From Annona cherimola (Eukaryota; Streptophyta; Magnoliopsida; Magnoliales; Annonaceae): 64,000 nt of DNA. A model generated the notes under the pieces. The model did no database searches. It was not told the DNA's origin and was given only the letters and a program-made list of their open reading frames with translations. The stretch is from the NCBI GenBank assembly GCA_030490835.1, contig CM059974.1:1619501-1683500 (forward strand), written 5' to 3'. Both the position numbers and the translations under genes were made by a program. Each line of letters starts with the position of its first letter. The stretch's first letter is position 1. This document shows, piece by piece, positions 46,896-59,926 of this stretch.

Positions 46896-49800
46896 ATGCC
46901 GAAGCGGAGGGTAGTCAAGGAGCGGGCGCTGAAGGAGTTGTACGAGATCACCAGGAAGCTCTCGGAACCGGAGGCATGTAAAGATGTTTCCTTTCTTAAC
47001 TCCAATCAGGGTTTCTGGATCCTCGGATTGATCGTCTTGCGGCCTGACTATTGGATTTCTTAATTACACCTCTCGTTTGCTGTCGGATTTCTTTTTTATT
47101 CCGATGATCCAGAAATAGTTTAGTTTTTTAGGCCTTTGATCGCAGTTTGGATTTGAACGCGATCAGTTGTCGGGGTGGATTGCCTGCAGTGATAGTTAGG
47201 GTTTCTCGTTGGTTCACGTCTATGCATGTTCTTGATTCTTAGGGTGTCCCGTCATTGGCAAATTGGAAATTTTCTCCTGATTGTGAATTTTCGAATGCAC
47301 GGTTTACACGTCAGATCTCTTGTACTTGTGTTTTGCCCAATCACATTTGTTTTCTCTTCCTTTTCCCGGCTATCAAAGGGAAAAACTTTTCTTACTTCTG
47401 CAGTTCCTTAAAAAAATATTTCTAGAGCTCATGGCTTAAGATTTGCATTTTTTTGTTTTGTTTTGCGCAGGGATTGATTGTATTTCAGTGTTTATTGTGT
47501 TAGAGAGGGTAATTTATATGGTTTTTTAACCTTCTGTTTAGATCACGCCAGTCCTGAAAGGGAGTTGCCGTATACAAGGACCTGTCGATGACTTGGATCA
47601 GGAACTCCGGGCAAATACTGTAAGACAATTTAAAAGCCGCAATCTTTTATTTTTGCATTTTTTTAAATTTTAAATCGAGAACTGTGTTTGGCTATCGATT
47701 TGTGCGTGTCATTTTCCTTTGGATCGTTACTTATAATGCATGACCTTTTTCCCCCATCTCTAGCTGCAGAGGTTGACTATCTTGTTTAACGTGCTAGTAA
47801 TTGATACAATGATATCTCTCATTGTATTGAGATTTCATAGTCTTCTATAAATTAATATACGTTTTGGACAAGCAAATGTGAACATATAAGAAAACAGTAT
47901 ATCCATTTTGTCTCTCTTGATGTTCTAAAGATTTATTGAATGTGAGAACCAAAAGTCTGAGGAATGATGGAGAGAACATAAGAAAATAACAAAAATATAT
48001 GAAAGAAAATTTTGGGATATGGTGATTTATGTAGGCCCAACTGATTTTTCAACTAGGGATGCTTTATGATACTGACTTCTAGTAGTTAAGTGGAAATTTT
48101 TATGTTGATTATGCATTTTATTTTTTTTGGGAAGAATTTAGGCTTTTAATTTTGCATGTTGGATAAATTTTTAAATGAGAGTTATATGTTCGTTACCAAC
48201 AAAACTCTGTAACAAAAATAGTTTGATAATTCATGTGCATAAACCTATACATGACTCATCTCCATTTTAATGGCTTACTATTGCTGTTGTTTTATTGTTG
48301 TTATTATTATTATGGGTGGTGAAATTGATTGGATATTTATATCAGTAGTCGTGGAATTTTGTCTTAATAGAAATACTCATTCCAGTATCCTTTCTTAGTC
48401 TTTTTTTGCGTCCATTTTTTATCAAATGGGTTGATATGATGTTTAATACTTGTTTTACATGTTTCTGTTCTCATTTTTATTTGGCCACACTTGGCTAGCA
48501 AGCAAAGAGTTCCTACTCTTGGGAATAACTTCTCTTCTGATATCTTGCACGATGTATTTTCTGTGTTATATAACATAAAATCTGAAGCTTGGGTCTTACA
48601 TATTACCAATTCTGAACCATTGTTTTTATGCCCCAATTATGTTTTAACTTTTTCTATTTCCATAGGTATTATCAGCTGAGGAAAATTTTGGCTCTGCAAG
48701 TGAGACCATTCATATGAGAGCAGAATCTGGGACTTGCAACGTGTGTGCTGCTCCTTGCTCATCTTGTATGCATTTTAATCGAACTATATCTGCCATGGAA
48801 TCAAAAATTGTGGATGGATGTTCTGATGAAATATGCAAGGAAAAAGAAACACTTCTTAAGAGTAGAGCATGTGATGACCAGCAACATACAGCTAGTGATG
48901 CAAGTAACTTAGTCAGTACCTGTTCAAGTCATGATTCCTTGAGTGAAAATGCTGAAAGTAAAGTAACCACGAGAATCTCTGAAACATCTGGAGCAGAACA
49001 TGCTGAGATGCTGCCAAAAATGGCTCTTAAAATTGATGGCAATCAGCACACCACACAATGCAATACTTCTTCCCAAAGTGCTGTCACTTCTCATGCAAGC
49101 ATACCATCAGCTGCAAGCAAAATAACCTCAAGTCAAGATAACAAGCAGCAGGCACCAGAACACCATGGTGACAATATATCGTGTGTTACTGGAGCTAAAG
49201 AAGAAAATATCGGTGACTCAGACAAGCAGAAAGCATTACCTCGTGATGCTTTGACGAGCAGCATTGTTGTGGATGGCTTGGAAAAGTCAAGTCAAGCTGA
49301 ACCCGCATCTGGTTGTATTACTGATTCCAGTCATGGAATAGAAGACTGCAAGAATAACCCCGCAATACTCAATACATCAATGGAAGGTGTGCCTCATAAA
49401 AATAGTTCTGGTGTCACTTCAGCCGCTAATGTTGTGTCAGAGCGCCCTTTGTCAAAAGATGTTTGTGAAGGCAGCGTGACCCTGAAATCAGAGCTTCCAC
49501 TTTCTCCTTCTAAAAGCAGGCCATCCTCTCAGTTTTTTCCAAAAGATTCAGCAGAAAAGTCAGGCTGTCAGCTTGAGGCAAATCCTCATGAATGTGTATT
49601 GGAACATTTAGAATCCTCTTCTGCAGGACAACTGACAGTTGCTATGAAAGACAGAACAAAAGAGTCTTCTGCAAATCCATCAATCATTGAAGATGGTAAA
49701 CAGATTCTTGTAAAAAGTAACTCTGCAACTGGTTCTCTGGTTAAAATTCATCCCCTCTCAGAAACTGAAATTGACATGAATATTAAAGAAGCCCCAGCTG

Positions 49801-52800
49801 AATCTATTAAAAAATCAGACCTAGATCGAGAAGTTGAAAATCCCCATCTCTTGCATCAAGCATCTGGCGTTCAGGATAAACAACAATCACCCATTTGTGA
49901 TGGTGAGAATTCAGAGTCAGATATCTTGGAAGATGATGTGAGTACTAACACTGCTTTGTTGATTTCCCTGTTTTGCTTTGTTAATGTGAGTTTCTGTTCC
50001 ATTCACCAGTGCTTTTTATTTTCAATTTTGATGCTTGTGCCATTTTTATGATCTTCTTAGTGCACAAAATCAAGTTGTTTGGATTCTATTTTGACTTAAA
50101 TCTCGAAAATTTGTGGTCAAGAATATCATCCATAAGAGTGAAAACAGGTTCTAGGTTGAAGCTTAATTTAAGATCTCTGATTATGAAACATTTTCGTTTC
50201 ATTTTCTTAAAATTTTAGAAACTCGGAGATGAATTTTACCTTGCATACGTAGATTTGGAAGCTTATAATTAATAAAAAAATACTAGATAAAGAGGACTAC
50301 AGCCAATCTGGCCTTGTTTGTTTTATCATCTACGTTGTCGGCATCTGCTATGGCAGCCATCTTCAAATAGCCATGGAATGGATTTGTTGTTATTATTGTT
50401 GTTTCAAAGTTTTTACAAAGCAGGCAACCACCTGTTTGTTATTGCTTCCATGATGCTGTCTTGTCTCTGTTGTGATTGCTTGACAAATGGAAGATGAAAG
50501 CATCTTTTGTTGATTTTCTATTATTATGATTTATTTTAACCGCTAGAGAAATCTGTTAGTCAAATCTAGGTTAACCAGTGTAATTTGGGAAATCCGCAGT
50601 ATTGGTGAATTTGCTAATTTAGAGAATGTTGCTTCAGCTCAGACATCAATACCCGATCTAGGTTGAATTGCTGATGAATTTGAATTTTATTTGGGCGTGC
50701 CCCATGTGCTTATCTGAAGATCCTCTAAATACTTGTCCTGCATCACGTGTAGATCTCTACAGACTGAAATTATGGTGTCAGAATCATGCAACAATTGCTG
50801 GAATAATTGCTAAATTTAGTTGGGAAAGCATGTTTGATGATTCAAAGAAGGTTATGAATGGATTTGCTTTGTCAGAAAAGCATGTTTGATGTTTTAAAGA
50901 AGATTATGAACAGATTCTCTCTGTCAGAAGCATGTTTGGTAACTATATGTCATATTGAAATCAACCTGTTTTCTGCACCTCAGAATCTGTTTTGCTCAAT
51001 TCATTGAGTTTATTTCCCTAATTAGTCATCTTAGCGTGGCAACATGTGAAACATCAGTTAGACATTTTCTCACTCATTGTCCTTGTGCATTAGACACTGT
51101 TTTCATCTAGGCTTACTTCAAGGAATCTTTCTTAATTTCTTGTATGATACAATAACGATTACTCTAAGTATCAGTTATGTTTTGGTTGGAATTCATCCAT
51201 TTACATTGGAATACACTCGATATATTGTTCTACTAATCAATGCAGATATCAAATTTTTAAGGGTTTTTTTTTTTTTTTTTAATTTGTCGATATTTTGTCA
51301 ACAGCTCGCTAAGAAAATTATTGAAGTATGAGTATGTTCTATGCATCCTTGCGGAAAAAAATATGCAAGTGTAAGATGTGATCAAAATGTATAAAATCAC
51401 AATTCTAGACTCCTCTATTAAATTTATGCCAAGTACGTGCAAACATATTTATGTCGAAAAATAAGTATATGGTCAGTAATGAACCTATGGCCATCATGTA
51501 AATTTGAAGCATATTTTAGTGGTGGAAATGAATAAAACAAACATAAAAGTTAGCACTATGCTCTTGTTTCTATTCATGGATGTTTTAGTCCTTACTTTGT
51601 CTTCTCCAGTAGCAGTCTAGGATCCTGTCACACTTTCAATGCTTTTACATGAGCTACTTCGTCATTAGAGCCCTGTTCAATTGGTGAAGTCTATATTCAT
51701 ATTTACTTTCTCACTTGCCATTTGGAAACAGGTAAAGGTGTGTGATATTTGCGGGGATGCTGGTCGTGAGGACTACCTTGCTATCTGTAGCAGATGTAGT
51801 GATGGTGCAGAACACACGTAAGACCTACTAAATGATTTTTCCCTGAGGGACTAGGTGGCTGTTTTATTCTAACTTCCAATTATGTATGTTTCTCACGGAT
51901 GACTTTGAAATTGGTTTTTCTTTTTATCAGATATTGCATGAAAGTAATGCTGGATAAAGTTCCCGAGGGAGATTGGCTGTGTGAAGAATGCCAACTAAAG
52001 GATGACGCTGAGAAACAAAGACTGAATAAGAAGGCACAGGAGGAAGAAATACAGGCAGCACCAAAGGCACCTTCCTTGAGTGAAAGAAGTCAAAACCTCA
52101 ACACCAAGCCCAAGTTGGATACTAAAGCAGATGATGACGATCAAGAGCAGGTTTCAAAAATCATTGCAAGTCCCAGGGCATCAACAAAGAGGCTTCCAGA
52201 GATTCTGGAGGCCTCTCCTGCACCAAAGAAAATGGCTGTTGAAGCAGGCTCTGGGACTCCTAGGATGTCTACATTTAGTAAAAGTTCCGTATTGTCAAAG
52301 GAGAGTTCATTCAAGCGTGTGGATTTGGGGAAAGTGAAGCCAGTGAGTCCATTACCTTCATCTGGAAGTCAGCCAGCCAATAATTCTGTAGAGGCAACTT
52401 ATGCTCATTCTGCTACTGGTTCAATTACTTCAAAGCTGTCACAACAGCTTAAATCACCACAGGGTAAGTTCAAACACAACAGCTATCTGAACTGCAGCTT
52501 TTTTCCTGTTCCTGATCCACTATATGCAAGATTTTGCCACCTCTTATATGGTTCCTTTTACAGGTTCTCTTTCTAGGTCAGCTACATTCAACAACTCAAA
52601 ACACAAAGTCAAGCAACTACCAGATGATTTTTCTCAAAATATGAAATTGCCTGGCAGCAGCATAAAAAAAGATGGTTCAATCAGGACAATGGGCAGATCT
52701 CTGTCTTTCAAAAGCATAGGCTCAAGCCACTCCAATTCTAATGATTCAAAAGCTAAACTACAATCAGCCAATTTCTCCCGTGCTGTTGTTGATCCAAGAG

Positions 52801-55800
52801 GCTTGAAGCAAGTGAAGGACCAGATATTAGAAAAAAAGAATTCTTCTAGAGCAGATCGCCCTATCTTCAGTTCATCCTCATCAACTGTGACCAATATGTC
52901 TCATGTAAAATCAGATGTGAAAGCCGCGTTACATAGTGATGCTGTGCCTTCTCAATCATTGACAGGCAATGCCCTTGATCTAAAGTCTGCACAACACAAT
53001 GGAAAACGCCATGCTTTATCCAAAACAGCAAATGCAGTCGCCCATGGTAGGACTCTGCTTTTATTTTAGGAAAATTTATTCTTCACATGCATATACATAC
53101 AGGCCTTTTTGTATCATAATTTTTCACGGTGACAGTAATTTCTTTCTGGTGTCTAGATGGATCCGAAGTGAAGAAGCATGGCGCTGTATCCCGTGGCCCT
53201 GGTGTTTCTTTGAATGGTATGTCCATTTCTGAAGAACAAAAACCATGCCAAGTTGGCCCTAGGGAAGATGCAACTGCAGGTTTGCTGGCCGCTGATAAAA
53301 TTTCCGGTAGCTCTGATTTCCCTACCACCAACCGAGATGGCAAATCTAAGGATTCCACTTTAAGTCGGTTAAAGCATACAGTACCTTATGGAAGTAAGAA
53401 TGTTAGATGCCAGAGATGTAATGAAATGGGCCATGATATGCAAGCCTGCAAAGAGGTTTCTCTTCAGTTTCCGGCCTTTAAGGATTCTGCTGTAAGGAAT
53501 TTGAGGGACTCAACCAATAAAAGCAGCAAATGGAACGATGCGACAGAACCAGTTGTGCCAAAAACACCTAAAAATGATAAACCAGCTAATCAGCCTGAGG
53601 TGTTAACTGTGCCAAATACCGAGACAAACTGTCAAGTTGCTCCTAGAGATCATTTACCAAGTTCTTCCTTGAGTGCGCCATTTTTGAGCAAGGATGCTTT
53701 GAGGTGTCCGATTGATTCTAGTAGAACCTCAACTCCTTTCAATCTTCAGCAGCAATATATGGAAGAAGAAGTTTGTGCCTCCAGAGAAGCTGAGCTGAAC
53801 TTTGTTCCTACCATCACAGATGAGAAAAAGCTTAAACTTTCCTCAGCCAGCTCACCTTTTCAAGCATCCGTACTTGGCAAGCCCTTAAGAATTTCTGCCA
53901 TTCCAGAGCATGATTGTATATGGCAGTAAGAATCCTTCTGTCTTATCTACAATCTGAATTGTGGTTCTTTCTGATGAATCTATACATGTTCTTGGTATTT
54001 CTTAATTATGATGTACTTGACATTTTGTACTTTCTTTTTGCAGGGGAAGTTTTGAAGTGAAGAAAAATGGATTTCATACTGACATTTATGATGGGATTCA
54101 AGCTCATTTATCAACTTGTGCATCACCTGGAGTTGTAGAAGTAGTGAAAAAGTTCCCTTCCAGAATTCGTTTAGTGGAGGCACCTCAACAGACCACATGG
54201 CCTGCGCAGTTCCAAAGAAACTGCACTACGGAAGACAAAATTGCGCTCTATTTTTTTGCTAGGGATCTCCACAGGTTTGTTGGATAAATTTTCCATTCTT
54301 GGAATTTATGATTTTATCCTGTCAGTTCATCCAAATCCAACTTACATTTTTCATGCTTAACTTTGTAGTTATGAAAGGAACTACAGAAAATTGTTGGAGA
54401 ATATGTTGGTGAATGATTTAGCTCTCAAAGGAAACCTTGATGGAGTTGAGCTTCTTATATTCCCATCAAACCAGCTTCATGAAAAATCCCAGCGTAAGAA
54501 TAATATTTCCTAGTAATTTTTTTAACATTCTATTTGATGAGCTGGCCTGTTTGGTTTTCAAATTTAACCTTTTCAACCTATTTAAGGTAAGACGACTGTT
54601 AAAAGTTGTTTCTGGGTGCTTTGCAGGTTGGAATAGATTATTTTTCTTATGGGCTGTATTTATAGGAAGGAGTTGTTCAGAATCTGTTGCCAATTCTCAT
54701 AAGAAGTATTGTGGAACTGTCCTAGATGCAGAATCCAGACAGAAAGATTCTTCTACAGTTGTTGTTGGCAATGAATTGCCAAAAAATGAAAGTTCACCGA
54801 GAGCAAAAGCTGAAAAATCTAGTTTTGGGATCCATCCAGCTTTATCATCTTCAGGACAAATAGTTGCATCTCTTGAGCAGAGGTGTTTAGGTTCTCGGGA
54901 AGTTAATCAGTCTGATGCTGTTAGCAGACATTCACCAGAAGGTCATCCATCATGTTCATCTTGTGAAACTCAATCAATAGAAAGTGCCAGCCAACAGGGT
55001 TACCAGCCCAACAACCACTCGTTGCTGAGGAAGACTGAGAAGGCTCGGTTGTGCTCAGAGGCAAAAGACAGCTGCACTTCATTGGTAAACTGGTTTTTCT
55101 TCCCAATCTGAACTTTCTGAAGAACAAATTGTCATTTTGCTATTGGCTTCTTGGTACCTTTTAAAGTCATAGTTGATGCTTCCAACCATATGCTCTGGGA
55201 AGGCAAAGACATGCTCTAGAGGATAGAAATGCTTGTGACTAAGAGAAGCATCTGTCTTCCATATTTTAACTGGTGAAAATGCAGGGGCATGTTCATTCCT
55301 AAACATAGGAAAGCAGTTGCGAATCTAAAGATGATATGATTTTCACTGAATTCGAGAATCTGATTTCTCCAAAGAGAAATCAAATGTCATTATCTGTTTG
55401 AGGAGGATCTACTCTTTATATCCCATAGTAAAATTAGAAAGCTTTTTATGTTTCTAATTCTGAAATTTGAATTGATGAATGCTTGATATGTTTGTTTTCA
55501 CCACTCATTTCCCTGGGGTCTCATCTTTGATTATTTCCAAACTTGCATGTTCTTTATGTGTTTCTTGCATAAATACGATATATTGCTTCAGAAGTTGGGA
55601 AGGTTCTGTGGCACAGGAATTGGATGAGATTCTAACTTAGTGGGCTGTTGAAAAGTTGCTTGTGGTCAACAATTGGGAGATCATATCTAACATGAAGCAA
55701 AACACATCCTGATTCCAGCCCTCTCCTCAACATTTTAAATCACTGAAGCTTGCATTTATTTTCCACATGTATTTGCGCTTTGGGAGTCTGTAATCCTCAT

Positions 55801-57018
55801 GATTAAAATGCTCGAAGCCTATAACCCTCAGGTTCTCCCAAAAAATATCCATCTGTAGGACTCCTGTAAATGGAGGATTATTCAACTTGGAAAACATGAT
55901 ATCTGATGTATTTTGTTACTGTTATTTTGGGCATCTGCCTTTGCATTCAACCACTTCCAGTGTGGAAATGATTGTTAACTTTTACCATTGAAGACTACAT
56001 AGTCTCAATGCTTGACTAACATTTGTTATTATGTCTGCAGAAAGAAAGCTATCGGGATTCTGGAGGTGGTAGCGTCAATGAACTTAAACCTATAGGGACT
56101 CAAGTGCAAATCGATCTCAATGAAGGTTATTCTGTAGCCATGTACCCTCAAACTTCTAGCTAGGGAAGCAACTTGACAATTCTAACACGGTTCAACTTCA
56201 ATTTTCAAGGAACAGGTTCTGAGGACAGTGGAAGCAAGGAGAAATTGCAGGGCTGGCACAAGGAAGAGTTGGCAAGGAGCAGAACTTCAGAGGGTGAAAT
56301 GCATGTAGAGGTGGCAGTGAAAGAACACCAAGGCTCACACTCGTGGTCTGGCAGAAAATGTCTGCATCCTAGTTCTTCAGAAACAGCCTCAGAGGTTTCT
56401 GGGAAAATGTTTGATGTGTCAAGTCAGTCGACACCATGGGAGAAGGCAGAAGGTGTCGAAAGTGACAGGGAGAATGAATCCAAGAAAATGAAGCTCCACC
56501 ATGATTTGCATGTTGTGAGCAATGCTCATGGTCAGATGCTAGAAGACGGGTTTTCTTCAATGGCAAGGAGCGGTGATCTGGTTTTTCTGAAGGAGAAGGG
56601 TGACTGCAGTTATGATCGTGCGATCCCTTTATTTCCATTGGATACAGGCCCCATCAGCAACTGTAAATCTGGAAACCCCTCAGAGTGGCAAATCCTTAAA
56701 TCGGACATCGAGGACCCACCAGAGCCCGATATCCCAGATCTTGAGCTGGCACTGGGGGCTGAGAAGAAACCATCAAAGCAGCAGGGTAGCTTCCCTTGGC
56801 TATCTGGGTCTCTTGATGAGAGGAACACTCAAAGCAAGCTTCCCCCAGCAGAGGACGGCAATGATGATGTCTCATCATCTCTCTCTCTGTCCCTTGCTTT
56901 CCCATTTCCTAGGAAGGAACAACCCGCAAAGCCAACGCCCAAGCCTGAGCAACTCCTGCCCGAGAAGAATCATCTGAGCACATCACTACTGCTCTTTGGC
57001 AGGTTTCGTGACCCTTGA
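46896..57018 (+). CDS. AIPP2: AIPP2/PAIPP2-like PHD-finger repressor, 12 coding exons
   Basis: Coding exons: 46896-46973, 47542-47619, 48666-49937, 51732-51817, 51931-52463, 52564-53046, 53157-53925, 54044-54274, 54369-54493, 54627-55084, 56041-56125, 56210-57018. They sum to 5007 nt, 1668 residues. Every join keeps frame; intron 1 needs a GC donor (GAG|GCATGT), the others are GT-AG. The start is MPKRRVVKERALKELYEI. Residues 480-525 form a PHD finger (C480, C483, C495, C498, H504, C507, C522, C525). A CCHC knuckle lies at C928-x2-C-x4-H-x4-C941. Residues about 1090-1235 (HDCIWQGSFEV to RWNRLFFLWAVFIGR) form the SPOC-like domain of AIPP2-type proteins. The tail has DLELALG and SLSLSLAFPF. In Arabidopsis AIPP2 and PAIPP2 read unmodified H3K4 and, with BAH protein AIPP3 and phosphatase CPL2, repress Pol II at H3K27me3 genes. 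The long linkers are Ser-rich and disordered. Exact orthology is inferred. Confidence 0.9.
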
Positions 57019-58097
57019 AGTGGAAGACATGTATTACCCTGTAAATTATCTCATCAACACATGAACCTATCACTGTATGAGCAGAGGATCTTGGGAGATG
57101 CTCAGCCATCGTAGGTTCAGTTTGAAAGCACCACCCACCTTCAACACACAACATCCAACCCCATCTGTTCATATCCACACAAAATCCAACATACATTCTT
57201 GTTTGTTTTTATAGCTTTTGGTTGTTCGAGGTGCGGAGTCTGTCACGGCTATTTGTATATAAGAGAAAGCAGGCCGCAGTCTTAAGCGCCATGAAAGATT
57301 TTCAGGCCAGATGTTTGTAAGTCATGGGGATGATTACACCTATTTCCCCACCCACCCCCCCACCCATGGTCCCCTCTTTTTTCCTACCCTTCTCAGCTCA
57401 TAAATGTTCCTGGTTGTGTAACTTTTTGGATCAGGACCTACACAATGTTCTGCCGGAGACTACTACATCAATGATGGACGATGATATGCCCATGTTAGAT
57501 ATAAGGTGAGAAGTACTCATTTTCAATAGAGGAACTCCATTAATAAGGGCTTTTCTCTCAACCGTGGATTTCTTCTTTTTCTTTTTTAAAGATCTAAGCT
57601 ATCTTTCATCTTATCCTCTACAGTTTTTGAGTGTCATGAAAATTTATTTTAATTAGATTTATATATTTATAATCCATGGCCAGTGCAAATGGATGAATTT
57701 GTTTATAATATTTTTTAACATAACAAATCATAGAAGTTGTCAATGAAGTTGGATATATATATATATATATATAATTAAACGCGCTGCAGGTTGCTACTCT
57801 GCATTCTGAGGAAACTCACGAGAAAGTTGTCTATGAGAATCCTTGAAATCAAACGCTAATACAAAAAGCCTAGTTCTAGGATGGATGGTTGTCGCTGGCT
57901 ATTCATCTTCTTCAGATTCATGTTCATCCTCATGCAATGTGTTCTAGGCATGCACGTGCGCGCGCGCAGAGAGAGAGAGAGAGAGATTCAAACCATTCAT
58001 GACATTTTTTATATATAATACTTGCAGTTTCCAACAATCTGTTTTTGTGATCAAGAAGATGCACAGATGGAAGATTGGATTATTTGACATTCATTTC
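57019..58097 (+). other. 3' UTR and flank of the AIPP2-like gene
   Basis: After the TGA a C-rich stretch (CACCCACCCCCCCACCC near 57346-57365) and pyrimidine-rich DNA follow. An (AT)n run lies at 57754-57772 and a GCGCGCGC/GAGAGAGA run at 57959-57986. No second gene is seen. Confidence 0.45.
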
Positions 58098-58875
58098 CTA
58101 CAATTTTCTAGCACTGCGGCAGCCGTAAGAAAATTTGGTTAGGCTTCGGACTTCCAATACTTCACAGCTACACTCTTGTACACAAGCCAGCAAGTAATTT
58201 ATAGAGAGAGCGGTAACATCCGTCCATGTGCTATTGTACGAATTCATAATGTAACAGCCCAGAGTACCATCGTGTGACATTGTTGCTTTGGTTGTCGATA
58301 CAACTTCCACGTCTTGGAAGAGGACACTGTATTTATCCCAACCTCTACCAACTAAATTCTCCTCTTTTTGATATGAGATTGGTTCGTCCATTATACAGAC
58401 CCCAACCATATCGTCAGAGGGGTATTGCTTTAATGACAATTTTAACAACTTAAGCCTCATAGGTGATATTGTTCATTTTTTGCTTCCCATGTCCCAACAT
58501 AATTTTAAAATACGTCACACCGTATTTATCCATCCTCTGTATTTTAACCCTAGAGAACACTCTCCCTTTAGTAATGTAGAATCGGCTCGTTAATTATACC
58601 CAGCCCTTTTGCCTATATGCGCTTCTCAGGGCATTGTGGGCCCACTTCTCTAGGCATCATCAGTTATTTGGTGAACTGTGTGATATTAAAAATCTTAGTT
58701 TTGAATTTGAATATAAGCAATTGCAGACATGTTTAACATTTAAAGTGCTGGGTTAGAGAGCTAATGCCTGAATAGCAAGCCAGGTTATGTAGTAAAGCGA
58801 AACCTAAAAAGGACCTATCCTACTGTTGAAGTGAGCCACACGTACATATAAAGAGAGAGAGAGAGAGAGAAATAT
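58098..58875. other. Intergenic DNA with one unexplained minus-strand open frame
   Basis: A 120-codon frame runs on the minus strand from 58460 to 58098. Its product has no motif that I recognise, and no splice or promoter context supports it. A (GA)n run lies at 58851-58870. Confidence 0.3.
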
Positions 58876-59165
58876 TCAGGTGCAGCACCGCTGAAATGGG
58901 CCCCATATGATGATCAAATCATAATCTACTTCACAAATTGTATTTAGAATAATGTATTCTATTACCATATCGATTTTCATTCCAATCGGATGTGTATGGA
59001 CCCCATCTGAAAATGGTACAAATTCAACGTAATAAAATAGTTTGATGTAAATAACAACATTAAAGTGGTTTTTTCACCATTTAAACCATTTACTATAAAA
59101 TTTATATATGGATAAATGATTGTATAAAATTTTATTGCATTCGAATATGTGTGGGACTTACTTTT
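58876..59165. mobile_element. MITE related to the 62-64 kb family
   Basis: Shares blocks in order with the copy at 63672-64000: ATGGGCCCCATATGATGATC, ATCTACTTCACAAATTGTAT, GGATGTGTATGGACCCCATC, CTGAAAATGGTACAAATTCA, ACGTAATAAAATAGTTTGAT, TTTTTTCACCATTTAAACC, and TGTGGGACTTA at the end. Terminal repeats are degraded (GGTGCAGCACC at the left). Confidence 0.6.
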
Positions 59166-59926
59166 GGGCAAATATATCGCTGTTCCGGCCGAAATAGCCC
59201 TTATATATATATATATAGCCATAGAAAATATTATGATTATATATATAGAAAATGTTATGACTAGGCCTCATTGAACCGGAAGCTCGTATCCTCCGAGTGT
59301 GTGATGATATCTAATACAGCATTTGTAAGAGATTTTGAGAAGAAAAACAATATCTAAGCTTGCTCATGACCATCCAATTTTATATTAAAAGTAATATTAA
59401 AAGAAAATATTAAAAGTGATAGAGGTTGCTGTGCATTGAAAAAATGAGTAATTATATTAAAACTTGAAAAGTTTTTTTTTTTTTTTTTTTAAAAAAAGAA
59501 TGGTATCTCGTACCATTTCCATTCCATCCCATTATCCAATGGGACAATCTTGGACAGGCCATAAAATCTCACTAGTGAATTCATTGCTTAATGAAAAAAA
59601 ATAAATAAATAAAGACAATCGCTTCAACCAGTTGCGTCGAAATTGAATTTACTACGTAAGCACCTACGAAATGAAAATGTCGATGACGGAAGGCGGCACC
59701 AGTCTTTGATGATGGGCCGAAGCTCGTGGACCTGTCGTGTCCGGCTCGATCTCTAAAGGGCGGACCACCGGCCCCTCCTCCAGTCCACCACTCCTGCAAC
59801 CAATCCCTAAACCCTAACTACGTTTCATGACGAGCATCCATTTCTCCATTTCTCCGCTCTGATTCATTACCATCCTGCAAATTCCCATCTTCAATCGACT
59901 TCGCAGCAGCATCAGCAACGTTGGCA
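59166..59926 (+). promoter_or_regulatory. NMD3 promoter region with site II motif and telo-box
   Basis: TGGGCC at 59713-59718 is a site II-type element. CCCTAAACCCTAAC at 59805-59818 is a double telo-box. The pair is typical of plant promoters for ribosomal proteins and ribosome assembly factors, which fits the gene downstream. The initiator context GGCAATGG (G at -3 and +4) is good. A run of about 20 T lies near 59470-59490. No confident TATA box was seen, also typical of this promoter class. Confidence 0.6.
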
